Source: Nanobdellota archaeon (GTDB lineage Archaea > Nanobdellota > Nanobdellia > Pacearchaeales > GW2011-AR1). Taken from it: a stretch of DNA of 48,283 nt. Positions 45,277 to 48,283 of this stretch are shown piece after piece. A program made the translations under genes and the position numbers. The DNA is taken from NCBI GenBank assembly GCA_030648285.1, contig JAUSIC010000003.1, forward strand, positions 1 through 48,283. Direction: 5' to 3'. The notes below the pieces were generated by a model. That model ran no database searches and was not told the origin of the DNA. It saw nothing but the letters and a program-made list of their open reading frames with translations. How positions within the stretch are numbered: position 1 is the stretch's first letter; every line of letters starts with the position of its first letter.

Positions 45277-46785
45277 TTGAAAATGAGAATACATATTCTT
45301 GGTTCTGATGGCTTTGTAGGAAAAAGATTAATGGTGTTTTTTTCAGGAATTGCAGAAACAAGAGGATATTCTCTTTCTGACTGCGATTTATTAAGTCTGG
45401 AATCAGTTTCCAACTTGCCGAAATTTACAGAGCAAGACGTAGTGATAATGGTTTCTTCAATAACCAGATTGAAAGAAAATTCTCTTGAATCAATGGAAAA
45501 AAATATTCTGATGGCAGATAATATATCTAAATTCATAAAAGAAAACCCTCCTGGTTATTTTGTTTTTCTAAGCACAATAGATGTTTATGGTGCTAACCCT
45601 CAAATTCCAGTAAAAGAAACTAATTTTCCCAATCCAAGCGATTATTATTCATTGTCTAAATTAGCCAGTGAATTTTTACTAAGAAAAGTATGCGCGGAAA
45701 AAGATATTCCTCTGTTAATCTTAAGATTGTCTGGTTTATACGGAAAAGGAGATGAAGGAAAAAGCACGATAAACAAGTTATTTGAATCTGCTGTTAGAGA
45801 TAGAAAAATAACTATTATTGGAGATGGAAGTGATACACGGGACTTTGTTTATGTTGAAGATGTCTGCAAATTAATATGGAATGGAATCTTGCAAAAAAAA
45901 GATTCTTTAGTAAATGTCGCAACAGGAGAAAGTTATTCTATAAATGAAATTGTTAACTTGTTAAGACAATATCTCTCTTACGGAATTTCTATAGAGTACA
46001 AAGAAGAATCTGGGCAGAAAAGAGCCAAAGAACTGCGTTTTGACAATTCTTTGTTGAAAAAAAACTTTCCTTGGTTTGAATTTACTAACTTGAAAAATGG
46101 CTTAAAATTATATTTTGAAACACCAAGATTGACAGAAATAAATTTAATGGAGAGATACCCTCAATCAAAAAGAAATCCTGATGAAAGGGCTTTAGAAAAA
46201 ACAGAAGAAGATAGAAAGATTGCCAGAGAATTCGGAAAAGAATTTTTTGATGGAGACAGGAAACATGGTTATGGAGGATATAGTTATCATCCAAGGTTTT
46301 GGACAGATGTTGTTCAAGACATAATCAAGCATTATAAATTAACAGAGGAAAGCAGTCTGCTCGATGTGGGGTGTGGAAAAGGATTTATGTTATATGATTT
46401 TAAAAAAGCTCTTCCTGGGATGAAAATAAGAGGGATAGATATTTCCAGATATGCTGTTGAAAATGGGAAAGAAGAAATAAAAGAATTTCTTAATGTCGGA
46501 AATGCTAAATATTTGGGAGAATTCAAGGACAAAGAGTTTGATTTGGTAATCTCCACGACCACAATCCATAATCTTCCTAGAGAAGAATGCAAACAAGCAG
46601 TCAGGGAAATACAAAGAGTTGGAAAAAATGCGTTTGTTACAGTAGATGCCTGGAGGAATGAAGAAGAAAGAAAAAGAATGGAAGCGTGGAATCTAACTGC
46701 ATTAACATATATGCATGTTGATGATTGGAAAAAATTTTTTGAAGAATGTGGATATACTGGAGATTGCTATTGGTTTACTCCTTAG
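45277..46785 (+). CDS. SDR epimerase/dehydratase–methyltransferase fusion
   Basis: N-term ILGSDGFVGKRLM...DYYSLSKLASEF...; C-term SSLLDVGCGKGFMLYDFKKALPGMKIRGIDIS. Confidence 0.9.
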   Translation: MKMRIHILGSDGFVGKRLMVFFSGIAETRGYSLSDCDLLSLESVSNLPKFTEQDVVIMVSSITRLKENSLESMEKNILMADNISKFIKENPPGYFVFLSTIDVYGANPQIPVKETNFPNPSDYYSLSKLASEFLLRKVCAEKDIPLLILRLSGLYGKGDEGKSTINKLFESAVRDRKITIIGDGSDTRDFVYVEDVCKLIWNGILQKKDSLVNVATGESYSINEIVNLLRQYLSYGISIEYKEESGQKRAKELRFDNSLLKKNFPWFEFTNLKNGLKLYFETPRLTEINLMERYPQSKRNPDERALEKTEEDRKIAREFGKEFFDGDRKHGYGGYSYHPRFWTDVVQDIIKHYKLTEESSLLDVGCGKGFMLYDFKKALPGMKIRGIDISRYAVENGKEEIKEFLNVGNAKYLGEFKDKEFDLVISTTTIHNLPREECKQAVREIQRVGKNAFVTVDAWRNEEERKRMEAWNLTALTYMHVDDWKKFFEECGYTGDCYWFTP

Positions 46786-46841
46786 TGCATCTCTCTTTCA
46801 CAATCTTTTTAAAGAGTTTTTGGATTTTGAATAAGTATCTA

Positions 46842-46861
46842 TAAGTTTATAAATAAACTTA
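46842..46861. promoter_or_regulatory. TATA-centred inverted repeat TAAGTTTAT-AA-ATAAACTTA
   Basis: Perfect 9-bp arms containing TTTATAAA, 24 nt before ATG 46877. Confidence 0.55.
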
Positions 46862-46876
46862 CTAGATTAAAATAAA

Positions 46877-47503
46877 ATGGAGAACATGACAAAAGAAGAG
46901 CTGATAAAATTTGAGGGAGAAATAAACGATTTGTGGGAACAGGCAAAGATTCCGTATCCTGTTCACTTTTGCGGAGGTAATGAGGAACAGCTTATTGAAA
47001 TATTCAAAGAAATAAAACCTGAAGATTATGTATTTTCAACTCATCGTGCACATTATCATGCTCTTTTAAAAGGAATTTCTCCTGAAAAATTAAAGGAAAT
47101 AATAATGCGTGGAGACAGCATGCATATTTTCAGCAAAGAATTCAACTTTTTTACATCTGCTATTGTCTGTGGTGTTCCTTCTATTGCAGTAGGAACAGCT
47201 CTTGCATTAAAGAAAAAAAATAGTAAAAAGCACGTGTGGTGTTTCATAGGAGATGGAGCAGAAGATGAAGGGCATTTTTATGAAGCAGCAAGATATGTTG
47301 AAGGGCATAATTTGCCTTGCACATTTATCATAGAAGACAATAATCGTTCTGTAGAAACTCCAAAAGAAGTTAGATATGGAAAATCTGAGATAAAATGGCC
47401 AAATTGTGTAAGAAGATATTACTACAAATCCAATTACCCTCATGTTGGAACAGAAAAATGGGTTAATTTTGGAAATACTAAAGCAGGAGGTTCAAGTTTT
47501 TAA
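46877..47503 (+). CDS. TPP-dependent dehydrogenase E1 alpha-like/transketolase N-like subunit
   Basis: FSTHRAHYHALLKGI...GDGAEDEGHFYEAARYVEGHNLPCTFIIEDNN TPP motif. Confidence 0.9.
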   Translation: MENMTKEELIKFEGEINDLWEQAKIPYPVHFCGGNEEQLIEIFKEIKPEDYVFSTHRAHYHALLKGISPEKLKEIIMRGDSMHIFSKEFNFFTSAIVCGVPSIAVGTALALKKKNSKKHVWCFIGDGAEDEGHFYEAARYVEGHNLPCTFIIEDNNRSVETPKEVRYGKSEIKWPNCVRRYYYKSNYPHVGTEKWVNFGNTKAGGSSF

Positions 47504-48036
47504 TGAAATACAAAGAAGCTGTCAAGAAATCAATGGAAATGTTAGCTGGAGAAAATAATACCCTTTTCTTAGGTTATAATATCTGCTTTGGTTCAAAAGG
47601 ATACGGAACAATGACAGATATTCCTGATGAAAAGAAAATAGAAACTCCTTTAGCAGAGAATTTGATGATAGGACTTGCTATGGGCATGTCTTTAGAAGGA
47701 TATCATCCAATAATCTTCTTTGAGAGACATGATTTCATGCTAATTGCTCTTGATGGCATAGTCAATCATCTAGACAAGATTGAGAGCATGTCAAAAGGAG
47801 AATTTCATATGCCTGTGATTATAAGAGCAGTGATTGGTTCAACAGCTCCTTTAAATCCAGGACCACAACACACCCAGGATTTCACAGAAGCTTTCAAGAA
47901 AATGATTAAATTTCCTATCTATGAACCAAAAACTCCCAAGGAAATAATAGAATGTTACGAGAAAGCAAAAAATTCACATACACCTGTAATGATTATAGAA
48001 AAAAAAGATTTGTATGAATTTGAAGATGGGAATTGA
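47503..48036 (+). CDS. TPP enzyme beta-like subunit (transketolase pyrimidine-binding domain)
   Basis: ETPLAENLMIGLAMGMSLEGYHPIIFFERHDFMLIALDGIVNHLDK. Confidence 0.9.
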   Translation: MKYKEAVKKSMEMLAGENNTLFLGYNICFGSKGYGTMTDIPDEKKIETPLAENLMIGLAMGMSLEGYHPIIFFERHDFMLIALDGIVNHLDKIESMSKGEFHMPVIIRAVIGSTAPLNPGPQHTQDFTEAFKKMIKFPIYEPKTPKEIIECYEKAKNSHTPVMIIEKKDLYEFEDGN

Positions 48037-48283
48037 TATATCAAACCATAAATTAATGTATCACCCAAAAAGGGTTTATGAATGGAATGAAAAGGGAGAT
48101 TGTTATCCGATATATGTAGAAATAGGACTTACTAATTTATGCAACCATAAATGTATTTTTTGTGCTTTAGATTTTTTGAAGCACGAAGGAAATTTCATAG
48201 ACAGAGAAGTAATGTTAAAAGCTTTGAAAGAAATGGGTGAAAAAGGAGTTAAATCAATAATGTTTGCTGGAGAAGGAGAATCT
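48026..48283 (+). CDS. Radical SAM protein (partial, runs off window)
   Basis: ATG 48026: MGIDISNHKLMYHPKRVYEWNEKGDCYPIYVEIGLTNLCNHKCIFCALDF...IMFAGEGES. Confidence 0.88.
   Translation, partial: MGIDISNHKLMYHPKRVYEWNEKGDCYPIYVEIGLTNLCNHKCIFCALDFLKHEGNFIDREVMLKALKEMGEKGVKSIMFAGEGES

Noticed and set aside
1-48283. CRISPR arrays, transposons/IS elements, rRNA genes
   Set aside because: No regularly spaced repeats, transposase motifs, terminal inverted repeats or rRNA-like segments were seen; the only dispersed repeats are the leader modules.

Overview
AT-rich archaeal window, DPANN-like (Woesearchaeota/Pacearchaeota-type) in character; the taxon is inference. Roughly 1-12.3 kb is the S10/spc-type ribosomal protein operon: S3 tail, L29, eIF1/SUI1, S17, L14, L24, S4e, L5, S14, S8, L6, L32e, L19e, L18, S5, L30, L15, SecY, EMC3/DUF106. 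Prefoldin alpha, an eIF2B-like protein and a SpoIIM-family protein follow. From about 12.3 kb to the end is a large surface-glycan/glycoconjugate region: STT3/AglB, a MraY/WecA-type transferase, a UPF0104 flippase-like protein, GT2/GT4/GT9/GT39-type transferases, an RfaE2-like cytidylyltransferase, SDR epimerases, methyltransferases, a split TPP enzyme and nine radical-SAM proteins. No rRNA, tRNA, CRISPR array or transposase was recognised. The strongest unexplained signal is a dispersed, mosaic family of micro-ORF leaders (16-67 aa) sitting directly in front of unrelated genes: S4e, S5, prefoldin, MraY-like, flippase and GT39. Each ends in a stop/start overlap TAATG. Each carries, or ends in, a small A/T-stem hairpin that in most copies presents the Shine-Dalgarno sequence in its loop. 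One 76-nt block is identical upstream of S5 and, 23 kb away on the other strand, upstream of the GT39-type gene. Other notable signals are an ultra-short-loop G-quadruplex motif overlapping a hairpin before the prefoldin gene, a G8 tract inside the flippase gene, and a single palindromic TATA box apparently shared by two divergent leaderless genes. All calls come from reading the sequence and supplied translations; no database search was run.
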